Shown here one piece after another: positions 48,325 through 56,119 of a stretch of DNA of 64,000 nucleotides (positions within the stretch are counted from its first letter, which is position 1; every line of letters begins with the position of its first letter). A model generated the notes under the pieces. The model searched no databases. It was not told where the DNA came from and saw only the letters and a list, made by a program, of their open reading frames with translations. The stretch lies in NCBI GenBank assembly GCA_041675325.1, contig JBAYUG010000007.1:1-64000 (forward strand), read 5' to 3'. The translations under genes were made by a program, and so were the position numbers. The stretch comes from CAIKZJ01 sp041675325. Its GTDB lineage: Bacteria > Bacteroidota > Ignavibacteria > Tepidaquicellales > Tepidaquicellaceae.

Positions 48325-49968
48325 TTATTTATTTTTTACTGGAATTTCTTTGCATCTATCCTTCTCCGGAATCTCCTCTCCTGTATCCTCGCTGAATGCA
48401 TTCCAGGAACCACCGATTAACTTTGTATATATCTTTCCGTATAAATGCTCATTACCTCTGAAATGTGGAGCATCAAGAATTCCTTCTTTTATAGCATCCG
48501 CTAAAACATCAGGACTTGACCACGGATCATCGCTTCTATCAGCTCCAAAAACTTTTATAGCTTCAAGTAAATCATTAGCTTCATTCATAAGATGTTTTTT
48601 CCTTGCGTCTATCTTTAAATCCTGTGATGCATCAATCATACCGTCAAGGCAATCGAATAATACGCCGTGAATTATCTTACAGCTTTCTATTAATTCTTCC
48701 GGATGAGTTGCATGATCACCCTCGCTGAATCCTACAACGTGCACTATATGCGGTTTAAGCGTCAGGGAAATAACCGCTGACGCTGCTGCCTGCCCCTTTG
48801 CTTTATGGGCATCTCCTGAGAAGTGTGCTATTCCAGCTCTTACTTCCCTAAATACTTCGAAATTTTCATTCTTAAGTGTGTTTATCATCTCATTCTTAGC
48901 CATCATTTTTGCAATATCCATCTGCGGAGTAGTACCCGGAGGAGTATTAAACATATACTGTGAAACATAATTTTTAACTCCCATTTTTCTTGCATTGTAT
49001 GCGGCAAGAAATGACATCGTAACAGCAAGAGAATCGTGTGCATCTCGCAGACTCCACTGATGCGATTCATTTACTTCGACAGGAATTCCTTTATCCGCAT
49101 ACCATTTCATGACTGATTGATTTTCTGCTATCGCTTTTTTTAATGACCTATTTGATCTTCCGTCCATTACGCTGTACCAGGTAAGCGGTATAGCCGCCCA
49201 TGCATTATTAATCGTTTCTACGCTCATCTGTGCCCATTTAAGCAAATTATTAGTCCCGCTGTAACATCTTACTAAAGGATAATTCCCGCATCTTGTAGCT
49301 ACATAAATATCAGATAAGTCTTTTGCTTTCCTTACAGGAACACCTCCTGCTCCGTCAAGAGATTTCTTCATATTTTCAGGATTAAAAAAGTGTTCCTGAG
49401 CATTCTGGTCAGTACCTATTGAAAGTATATCAAGGACACCCGATTCAGCAATCTTCTTCACTCCTTCAAGCGTCTCTTCCATCGTAGGTCTTCCGAAATG
49501 ATGTCTCAGAAGCGGATAAGGAAATTTTTTGTTTATCCTGTCAACAAGATTATCAGGAAAAATTTCTCTTATTTCTTTCTGTCCGTAACCTCTCAGGAAT
49601 TCAACTATTTCCTGCATGGTTTCAGTACCGTTGAATACTTTTTCAAACAATCCTGATTCTTTCGCTTTTTCAGCAACGGGTGGAGTTCCGCCAAATATAA
49701 ACCTGACATCGCTGAGATTATTTTTCTTTGCCTCATCTTTAAGTTTGCGGAAAAGCTCTTCACCGACTTCCGGAGTTAGCCTGAAGCTTACAGCTGCAAT
49801 ATCAGGTTTATGTTTTATAATTTCCCTTATAAATAATTCTACATTTACCGCAGGTCCAAGTGATACTGTTTCGTATCCTTCCGGCTCTGCAAGTTTAAGA
49901 AAGTGGTGCAGTCCGCCCACGTGTACACAGTTCCCAAGCGCTCCTCCCAGAATTAATTGTTTTTTCAT
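48325..49968 (-). CDS. Cobalamin-binding mutase-like protein (B12 domain fused to a glutamate-mutase-E-like region)
   Basis: 547 aa. The first 130 residues look like a B12-binding Rossmann domain: LILGGALGNCVHVGGLHHFLKLAE carries H-x-x-G (His16, Gly19), then PDIAAVSFRL and FIFGGTPPVAEKA. The usual D-x-H-x-x-G has Cys14 in place of Asp. Residues about 140-480 contain GTNNLLKW, AWAAIPLTWYSVMDGRS, PVEVNESHQWSLRDAHDSLAV and NTPPGTTPQMDIAKMMA. This resembles the TIM-barrel region of glutamate mutase E and relatives, though I assign only family resemblance. The substrate is unknown. It lies between an opine dehydrogenase homologue and AsnB with 17-bp gaps. Confidence 0.72.
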   Translation of the reverse strand: MKKQLILGGALGNCVHVGGLHHFLKLAEPEGYETVSLGPAVNVELFIREIIKHKPDIAAVSFRLTPEVGEELFRKLKDEAKKNNLSDVRFIFGGTPPVAEKAKESGLFEKVFNGTETMQEIVEFLRGYGQKEIREIFPDNLVDRINKKFPYPLLRHHFGRPTMEETLEGVKKIAESGVLDILSIGTDQNAQEHFFNPENMKKSLDGAGGVPVRKAKDLSDIYVATRCGNYPLVRCYSGTNNLLKWAQMSVETINNAWAAIPLTWYSVMDGRSNRSLKKAIAENQSVMKWYADKGIPVEVNESHQWSLRDAHDSLAVTMSFLAAYNARKMGVKNYVSQYMFNTPPGTTPQMDIAKMMAKNEMINTLKNENFEVFREVRAGIAHFSGDAHKAKGQAAASAVISLTLKPHIVHVVGFSEGDHATHPEELIESCKIIHGVLFDCLDGMIDASQDLKIDARKKHLMNEANDLLEAIKVFGADRSDDPWSSPDVLADAIKEGILDAPHFRGNEHLYGKIYTKLIGGSWNAFSEDTGEEIPEKDRCKEIPVKNK

Positions 49969-49985
49969 GTTGTATTCTCCTTCTA

Positions 49986-51077
49986 TTAGTCTTGTCCTAT
50001 TGCAAGCCTTCTAAGTTCTTTTAAAGTAAGATTTTCTAAATGTAACTTTTCTACAGTCCTTCCTTCCTTTATATAATCCTTGTTGTTCAGAATTGATGCA
50101 AGATTTATCACCGAATCTATTGTCGGAGTAGCAACTTTGAATTTCTTTCCAATAGATGATATTGGAACAAGGCTTGTTGGCACATCTTCATCAATGTATC
50201 TCATCTTAAGTGTTGTTGGAGCAGTAATTCCTCTGTATCCCGGATTTGCTCTTATTGCTTCAAGAAGGTTCTCCCCGACTGCTCCGTAAGCGAGGTAAAG
50301 CCAGTCTCTTGTTGATATTGCCCTTATGCCAAGAGCTTCGGCTACTTTTATTCTTTCATTATCAACTTTCTCGAGCACCTTCACAACTGATGGTGATATT
50401 CCCTGTATGTAAAACTGAAACTCAGAAATATCTTCTATCCATCCTGCATTCATAACGCAGAGCGTCGGATGGAACACAGCACCAATATTGTCAAAACTGG
50501 TTTTAAAAACATTATCACCGGGAACAAACTGGGGATATGCTATTCGTAATTTATTTACCGCTTTAGGAATCTTATGCGCCCTTAAAGTAGCAACAGGTAT
50601 GGAGTTTTTTATTCTGAATATTTTCACCTGCCCTGGGCCTAAAGCTCTCGATGCGTAAATAAAAGTCTGAGCTTCACCTATTATAACATTTGCCTCACAG
50701 CCTTTTTCTTTCAAAACCTGGTTGAATTCAATTGCACCGAATGTCCTTCCGGGATTTAATATTACAATCTGACCGTTCTTCAGGTAAGGTGCACATTCTT
50801 CTGCAAGAAATCTGTGTGCAGTAGCTGGAACTACTGCCATTATCAATTCAACTTCTTCAATCGCTTTTTTAATATCATTTGTAACAAGATTTAGAAATCC
50901 TTCTCCTTCAACCTCACCTTCAAGAACAATCCTTCCGGTTGACTTAATACCCCAGAGCCTGTCCTCGCTTCTGCTGTAGATATTAACACTGAATCCGTTT
51001 AGAGCTAAATGACCGGCCATTGCAAGCCCTCCGTGTCCGGCTCCCAGTACTGCAATTTTAAATTTCTGTTCTTTCAT
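49986..51077 (-). CDS. NAD(P)-dependent octopine/nopaline (opine) dehydrogenase family protein
   Basis: 363 aa. An N-terminal Rossmann domain begins IAVLGAGHGGLAMAGHLAL (8-26) with LIMAVVPATAHRFLAEECAPYL near 80 and ILNPGRTFGAIEF near 105. The C-terminal helical domain has TSFDNIGAVFHPTLCVMNAGWIED near 190 and ISTRDWLYLAYGAVGEN near 255, matching the octopine dehydrogenase family where His and Asp residues bind the imine product. The family reductively condenses a 2-oxoacid with an amino acid. Which pair is used here is unknown. First gene of the opine-DH/B12/AsnB operon. Confidence 0.87.
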   Translation of the reverse strand: MKEQKFKIAVLGAGHGGLAMAGHLALNGFSVNIYSRSEDRLWGIKSTGRIVLEGEVEGEGFLNLVTNDIKKAIEEVELIMAVVPATAHRFLAEECAPYLKNGQIVILNPGRTFGAIEFNQVLKEKGCEANVIIGEAQTFIYASRALGPGQVKIFRIKNSIPVATLRAHKIPKAVNKLRIAYPQFVPGDNVFKTSFDNIGAVFHPTLCVMNAGWIEDISEFQFYIQGISPSVVKVLEKVDNERIKVAEALGIRAISTRDWLYLAYGAVGENLLEAIRANPGYRGITAPTTLKMRYIDEDVPTSLVPISSIGKKFKVATPTIDSVINLASILNNKDYIKEGRTVEKLHLENLTLKELRRLAIGQD

Positions 51078-51318
51078 AGTGTTAGGATGTTAAGATTTAA
51101 AAATAAATTACAAAGAATGGTAATAATATTATAATTAATATTTTGATTTTTGTCAAGCAGTTTCAGAAAAGTTTCATAATTTGAAATCTTCCTAATTTAA
51201 TGCGAGAATATTAATGGTACTATGAGTTTTTTGATTTGTTTTGAAATGAACTCTTTTAGAATTGCTATTGAAACACCTATATATTATTTTTATTCTTTAT
51301 GAGTTCAGCTGAATATCC

Positions 51319-51407
51319 GGAAGGGTGGGTGAGTGGCTGAAACCAACGGTTTGCTAAACCGTCGTACGGGTCAAACTGTACCGCGAGTTCGAATCTCGCC
51401 CCTTCCG
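51319..51407 (+). tRNA. tRNA-Ser (anticodon GCT)
   Basis: Acceptor GGAAGGG pairs with CCCTTCC, discriminator G. The anticodon stem ACGGT/ACCGT has loop TTGCTAA (anticodon GCT, reads AGC/AGU). A long variable arm (about CGTACGGG...CTGTACCG) marks it as a class II tRNA. The T-arm has CGAG-TTCGAAT-CTCG. CCA is not encoded. A T-run follows directly. It stands alone in the 350-bp gap between the opine-dehydrogenase operon and the jelly-roll gene; the rest of that gap (51078-51318) is AT-rich with nothing else recognised. Confidence 0.95.
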
Positions 51408-51428
51408 CTCTTTTTTATTCCTTATTTA

Positions 51429-52037
51429 TTAATCATTAGATACAAATTCAACTCTTTTTATTTCTACTTCCGCGTCTTCTGAATACAACCCAATACAGCC
51501 TGTTTCGTCATATAATTTATCTGCATCAAATTCTTTGTCTATCAGCACAATATCATTCACACTTATCCGCAAATTCCTGCCCGCTTTTGTTATTACGTAT
51601 TTATATTCCTCCCCTAATGATAAATTCATAGTATCACCCGTATCGCTAAAACCCTGTTCCACTTCATCCCATGCAGTTCCAAGCTCGTATCCGTTCGGTT
51701 TCAGCAAGAAGTAATTTGTTTTCTTCTTACCGTCATCTGTAGGATTATAGTTAAAAAATATCCAGAACACTTCCCACGCATTCGGCGGAGTGTTTTCCCT
51801 TAACTGATATTTTGTTATTGCATCTATCTCAAGCGTAAAATCCTTTGCCCTCTCAATTGTTGTTACAAGTGCCGCATGAGTTTCATTTTCCGCCGTAGAT
51901 ACTTTTGGCTTAAGAATTATAAATTCGTCCTTAATTGTAATCTTACCGAATCCGTCATATTTTACTTCCCAGTTGCTTTCAAGAGCTTTTGGTTTAATAA
52001 ATTTACTTTTGATAAAATTAAAACATTTAAATTTCAT
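51429..52037 (-). CDS. Concanavalin A-like jelly-roll domain protein, function unknown
   Basis: 202 aa cytoplasmic-looking protein without a signal peptide. Sequence features such as TLEIDAITKYQLRENTPPNAWEVFWIFFNYN, FLLKPNGYELGTAWDE, YKYVITKAGRNLRISVNDIVLIDKEF and CIGLYSEDAEVEIKRVEF are typical of LamG/DUF1080/DUF1961-like beta-sandwich domains that bind or process glycans. No catalytic residues are identified. It is isolated between tRNA-Ser and a repeat-rich gap. Family fit is moderate. Confidence 0.65.
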   Translation of the reverse strand: MKFKCFNFIKSKFIKPKALESNWEVKYDGFGKITIKDEFIILKPKVSTAENETHAALVTTIERAKDFTLEIDAITKYQLRENTPPNAWEVFWIFFNYNPTDDGKKKTNYFLLKPNGYELGTAWDEVEQGFSDTGDTMNLSLGEEYKYVITKAGRNLRISVNDIVLIDKEFDADKLYDETGCIGLYSEDAEVEIKRVEFVSND

Positions 52038-52158
52038 TTTATATAATGTTTAGATTTAAAAGTCCACTAATTCCGTAACATTTAATGTTGTTTTAAAATA
52101 AATAATGTTTTTGAATATAAAAAGGGTCAATATTTTTGACACGGAATTAATTTCTCTG

Positions 52159-52182
52159 GTACGACGGTTTAGCAAACCGTTG
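52159..52182 (-). repeat. Inverted partial copy of the tRNA-Ser anticodon arm
   Basis: 24 bp identical to the reverse complement of 51344-51367 within tRNA-Ser: the anticodon stem-loop and the start of the variable arm. It folds by itself into a stem of about 10 bp with a 3-base loop. There is no acceptor stem, so it is not a tRNA gene. Confidence 0.85.
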
Positions 52183-52226
52183 TTTATTCAAAATTCACTC
52201 CTTTGAACAAAAGAACATATTGCACC

Positions 52227-52385
52227 CCTCTACTATTAATCACAACAAATTTCAAAATTGTGCCACGATTTCATAGTGCAAAAATTTTTACCCCTTTAAT
52301 TTTTATTGGTTTTCCAAATAATTATACAGTGTAATAATTTTTCTGTGTCACAGTTTTCATTTTCGTTGTGATTAATAGTGAGAGG
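52227..52385. mobile_element. MITE-like non-coding inverted-repeat element
   Basis: A perfect 15-bp inverted repeat (ACTATTAATCACAAC at 52232-52246 and its complement at 52365-52379) is embedded in longer imperfect arms of about 40 bp at 52227-52267 and 52345-52385. The arms begin CCTCT and end AGAGG. The 159-bp unit has no ORF. No target-site duplication is clear. A miniature transposable element or a long hairpin RNA are both possible. Confidence 0.6.
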
Positions 52386-52840
52386 CATACATTGGAAAGT
52401 TTAAACTTTTCCTTTCTTCGTGCTTTATAAAATTGCTATGCTCTGTTTTTATTTGTGTTTTTGGAGTTTTCGTGGCAAAGAACTTGGTTATAAAGTTTGA
52501 TATGTAAATACAGCATCTTATTTAAAATATCAGACATGATGTCAATTTTTTGCAACCTTGCGCCCACCTTGCACTTAAATTAGTCTTGAATTAGGCTTTA
52601 AAAAAATACGCTGAAAAATGCTGTGAAATGTTCTTGTGGTCACAAGAAAAAAGCCCGATAAAACGAATGAGTAATAAACTGTATTTTGATAAACGGAAAA
52701 GGAATCAGACAACGAAACAACTAAATAAACTTTGGTACTGTTTATTTTACTCCAATATTTGTTTTAATTGAAACAAAAAACTGCAATTGTATAGACTTGA
52801 ATATCTGCCACAGTGGGTATATTTTAGCAGAGTAAAAATT
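52386..52840. other. Intergenic region upstream of the POT transporter
   Basis: No gene is seen. It contains two inverted repeats, AAAGTTTAAACTTT (52396-52409) and TTCTTGTG-GT-CACAAGAA (52631-52648). The second could be an operator about 200 bp upstream of the transporter start. Otherwise it is AT-rich and featureless. Confidence 0.45.
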
Positions 52841-52843
52841 TAT

Positions 52844-52849
52844 AAGGAG
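52844..52849 (+). promoter_or_regulatory. Shine-Dalgarno site AAGGAG deciding a TTG start
   Basis: AAGGAG followed by a 6-base spacer and TTG at 52856. This supports that start over an in-frame TTG at 52787, whose extra 23 residues have no family counterpart. Confidence 0.75.
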
Positions 52850-52855
52850 CACATT

Positions 52856-54157
52856 TTGACAAATGAGATTAAGGAAAAAGCATCTGTAAAGTCATTCCCG
52901 AGAAATTTCTGGGTTGTGATTCTTATGGAATTTTTCGAAAGAGGTTCTTACTACGGTGTTATGTCTGTTCTTTCCGTTTACCTTGTACTGACTGTGGATA
53001 AAGGCGGTCTGGGATTTACAAAAGAAAGTGTAGGTGTTATCAAGAGTGTAATCACTCCCCTGCTTTATATCTTGCCCATACTTTCGGGCGCAATCGCAGA
53101 CAGATTTGGCTATAGAAAAATGCTTATGTTTGCATTTACGGTAATGAGTACGGGTTATTTTCTTACGGGACTTGCATCAAGCTATGCGCTTGTGTTCCTT
53201 AGTTTATTGCTGATGGTTCTTGGCGCAGGTTCATTTAAACCTATCATCTCAGGTACTATCGCAAGAACCACTAACGAATCAAACTCCACACTTGGTTTTG
53301 GTATTTTCTACTGGTCGATTAATCTTGGTGCTTTCATATTCCCGTTGATTCTTGTTCCATTCCTTAAGGATATTTCATGGTCATATATATTTTTCATGGC
53401 TGCTATCGTAACCGGCTCGCTTTTCTTCGTTAACCTGTTTGTTTATAGAGAACCCGAAAGACCAAAGAGTTCTAAAACTATCGGGGAAGTTTTTGTCGGC
53501 ATGTTCCAGGTACTCAGAGACTGGAGATTCATTCTTATGATTGTTATATATTCAGGTTTCTGGATTCTTTACTTCCAGATGTTTGATACTGTGCTCTGGT
53601 ATCTTAAAGACCACATGGATATGACTCCTGTTAATAATTTCGTCAACGGAATTGCAGGTATTTTCATGACCAATCCTAACTGGAAATTCGATGCAGAACA
53701 CGTAACTGTTATTAACGCAGGTACTATTATACTATTGCAGCTCGTTGTTTCAACAATCGTAAAACATACAAAAGCACTGCCAACAATGATTGTCGGTATT
53801 GCTATGGGTACGCTCGGAATGGCAATACTTGCTATTTCATCACAGGCATGGGTTTTCATGGCAGGTATCATTATCTTCTCAATCGGAGAAATGACTGCAC
53901 ATCCTAAGTTCATAAGCTATGTCGGTCTTATTGCTCCCGAAGATAAGAAAGCTCTTTATCTCGGATACTCATTCCTGTACGGAGTTATAGGAAGCGGTAT
54001 AGGCGGTGTTCTCGGTGCGTTTTCATATGTTCACTTTGTTGATAAACTTAATAATCCTTCGGCACTATGGTTTATGTTCAGCTTGATAGGTGTTGCTACA
54101 ATTATCGGTTTGTTATTATACAGCAAGTTTGTTGCCCCAAGACCAAAAACGAATTAA
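52856..54157 (+). CDS. Proton-dependent oligopeptide (POT) family MFS transporter
   Basis: About 433 aa from TTG at 52856. Twelve or so membrane helices. The family marks are present: FWVVILMEFFERGSYYGVMSV near helix 1 (the E-x-x-E-R-like motif with FFERGSYYG), GAIADRFGYRKML near 75, and GAGSFKPIISGTIARTTNESN near 130. POT carriers import di- and tripeptides with protons. A variant insertion TPVNNFVNGIAGIFMTNPNWKF near 260 extends the loop. Monocistronic; the next gene starts 28 bp after the stop. Confidence 0.9.
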   Translation: MTNEIKEKASVKSFPRNFWVVILMEFFERGSYYGVMSVLSVYLVLTVDKGGLGFTKESVGVIKSVITPLLYILPILSGAIADRFGYRKMLMFAFTVMSTGYFLTGLASSYALVFLSLLLMVLGAGSFKPIISGTIARTTNESNSTLGFGIFYWSINLGAFIFPLILVPFLKDISWSYIFFMAAIVTGSLFFVNLFVYREPERPKSSKTIGEVFVGMFQVLRDWRFILMIVIYSGFWILYFQMFDTVLWYLKDHMDMTPVNNFVNGIAGIFMTNPNWKFDAEHVTVINAGTIILLQLVVSTIVKHTKALPTMIVGIAMGTLGMAILAISSQAWVFMAGIIIFSIGEMTAHPKFISYVGLIAPEDKKALYLGYSFLYGVIGSGIGGVLGAFSYVHFVDKLNNPSALWFMFSLIGVATIIGLLLYSKFVAPRPKTN

Positions 54158-54185
54158 AACATTTTCAATTAAAATACTTATTATA

Positions 54186-56039
54186 ATGAAAAAATTATTT
54201 ACCCTCGTAGTTATTGTCGCAGTATTAATGTCGGTTTTTCAAACGACAAATGCCGGCGACAGAATTATGCTGATCGAATTCTTTACGAGTTCGACATGCG
54301 GACCTTGTGCTTCTAACAATCCTATATTAACGGCATACATGAGTGCTGCCGACCAGGAAAGGATTGCAGCTATCGGATTTCATATGAACTGGCCAGGAGC
54401 AGGAAATGACCCGATGTATTTGCACAATCCGACTGATAATACAACAAGAAGAACTTACTATGGTGTGAATTCCATTCCGGCGGGTTTCTTTGACGGATAC
54501 CAAAGTATTCCTCTGCCCTATAACCAATCGACTTTTCAGAGTTATTATGATGCAAGAAAAGATATACTCAGCCCTGTGACCATAATAGTCAGAGACAGCA
54601 CATACGGCGATAGTGTTTTGGTAAGAGTTAATGTTCTTTGCGAAACTTACATGTCCAATCCCAATGTTGTTCTCCACATGGCAGTATATGAAGACCTTAT
54701 TTCATATTCAACCCCTCCGGGAACGAACGGCGAAACACAGTTTCACTGGGTTATGAGAAAAATGCTTCCTACTGCGGGAGGAACACCTCTTATTTTAACA
54801 CCTGGTTATTACAAGGAATTTGTGTACAGGTACAAAATGGACCCTATATGGGATGCAAGTAAAATCAGAAACCTGGTTTATATACAGGCAGGTGATAAAG
54901 AGATTCTGAATGCTGCAAAACCCATTACAAATTTCTCTTTATTGACTTCTAAGTCTTTCTTTTCTGTTACTCAAGGACAGACTTCAAGCAATAATTTCAA
55001 AGTCAAGATACCATTTATCAAATCAGGATATAATTCACCTGTAACTTTTACATCCGAAGTTCAGCCGTCAAATGCAGGTATTTCGGTTTCATTCCCGTCA
55101 GGCACTACAATCTCAAATTTCCCTGATTCATTATCGGTTCAGGTAAATACAACAGCATCAGTAGCAGCGGGTACATACAAAGTAATTTTGACGGGTACAA
55201 GTGCAAGCGGTAAAGTCCATAAAATATCAGTAGATGTTTTGGTAGGCCAGAATTTCGTTACTGTTAAAGCGACAAACAACCAGATTAACTTCAAAGTTGA
55301 TAATACAACTTACACAGGAGCAAGTTTATTCAACTGGTACCTGAATTCATCCCATACTCTTCAGGCATTATCACCACAGTTATTCGGAAATCTTAGATAC
55401 ATATTTACAAATTGGAGTAATTCTGGAGATACAACTCAGACTATTACAGTTAATTCAAATATATCCGAATATACCGCCAATTATAAAATACAGTTCAGGC
55501 TTTATTCACTCGCTTCACCTTCAGGGATACCGGTAACAGTCGTCGGAGGAAATACTTTCTACGATTCATTGACAACTTTAACAGTTTCTGCTACTCCATC
55601 TTCGGTTCAGTTTAACGGTAAAACATATTACTTCAGCAGATGGGCTGGTGTTGGAAACGGTTCATATACAGGGACTAATCCTACGTTTCAGCTTACTATG
55701 AATAATCCTGTTAACCAGATTGTTATCTACGACACAATAAACACAAGCATTACTCAGTTAGGAACAGAGATTCCTTCGAAGTATGATCTATACCAGAACT
55801 ATCCTAATCCTTTCAATCCTACAACAAATATAAAGTTTGATATCGTAAAAAACAGTTTAGTAAAACTTCAGGTTTATGATATAACAGGAAAGCTGATAAA
55901 CACACTGGTAAACGACAGATTACAGGCAGGCAAATATGAATTTAATATGAATGCATCCATGCTGCCAAGCGGTGTCTATTTCTATAAAATCGAAGCAGGT
56001 GATTTTATTCAGACACGCAGAATGATACTCCTCAAATAA
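54186..56039 (+). CDS. T9SS-exported thioredoxin-like protein (Omp28-like)
   Basis: 617 aa from ATG at 54186 (MKKLFTLVVIVAVLMSVFQ), preferred because it gives a signal peptide. The region right after it is LIEFFTSSTCGPCASNNPILTAYM, a thioredoxin-fold CGPC pair, with IGFHMNWPGAGNDPMY following, so it may be a surface thiol protein like Omp28-related proteins. The mid region (about 240-330) is beta-sandwich-like, and the C-terminal 85 residues are a type A sorting domain (LYQNYPNPFNPTTNIKFD ... GVYFYKIEAGDF). Thiol-disulfide activity is inferred from the CxxC. Confidence 0.87.
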   Translation: MKKLFTLVVIVAVLMSVFQTTNAGDRIMLIEFFTSSTCGPCASNNPILTAYMSAADQERIAAIGFHMNWPGAGNDPMYLHNPTDNTTRRTYYGVNSIPAGFFDGYQSIPLPYNQSTFQSYYDARKDILSPVTIIVRDSTYGDSVLVRVNVLCETYMSNPNVVLHMAVYEDLISYSTPPGTNGETQFHWVMRKMLPTAGGTPLILTPGYYKEFVYRYKMDPIWDASKIRNLVYIQAGDKEILNAAKPITNFSLLTSKSFFSVTQGQTSSNNFKVKIPFIKSGYNSPVTFTSEVQPSNAGISVSFPSGTTISNFPDSLSVQVNTTASVAAGTYKVILTGTSASGKVHKISVDVLVGQNFVTVKATNNQINFKVDNTTYTGASLFNWYLNSSHTLQALSPQLFGNLRYIFTNWSNSGDTTQTITVNSNISEYTANYKIQFRLYSLASPSGIPVTVVGGNTFYDSLTTLTVSATPSSVQFNGKTYYFSRWAGVGNGSYTGTNPTFQLTMNNPVNQIVIYDTINTSITQLGTEIPSKYDLYQNYPNPFNPTTNIKFDIVKNSLVKLQVYDITGKLINTLVNDRLQAGKYEFNMNASMLPSGVYFYKIEAGDFIQTRRMILLK

Positions 56040-56062
56040 TATCACACAAGTTAACGTATAAC

Positions 56063-56090
56063 AAAAAGCCCCGCTTCTGCGGGGCTTTTT
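56063..56090. terminator. Bidirectional intrinsic terminator
   Basis: A perfect 12-bp stem (AAAAAGCCCCGC / GCGGGGCTTTTT) with loop TTCT between the convergent genes ending at 56039 and 56120. Confidence 0.93.
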
Positions 56091-56119
56091 AATTTCGCCA
56101 AATATTGAAACTCTAAAAC

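Noticed and set aside
48108..48670. Overlapping plus-strand ORFs opposite asnB and the B12 gene
   Set aside because: They are opposite two well-supported genes with conserved motifs and show no protein family features.
51319..52182. Genomic island bounded by tRNA-Ser attachment sites
   Set aside because: The second copy is inverted and covers the anticodon arm, not the 3' end, and there is no integrase between.
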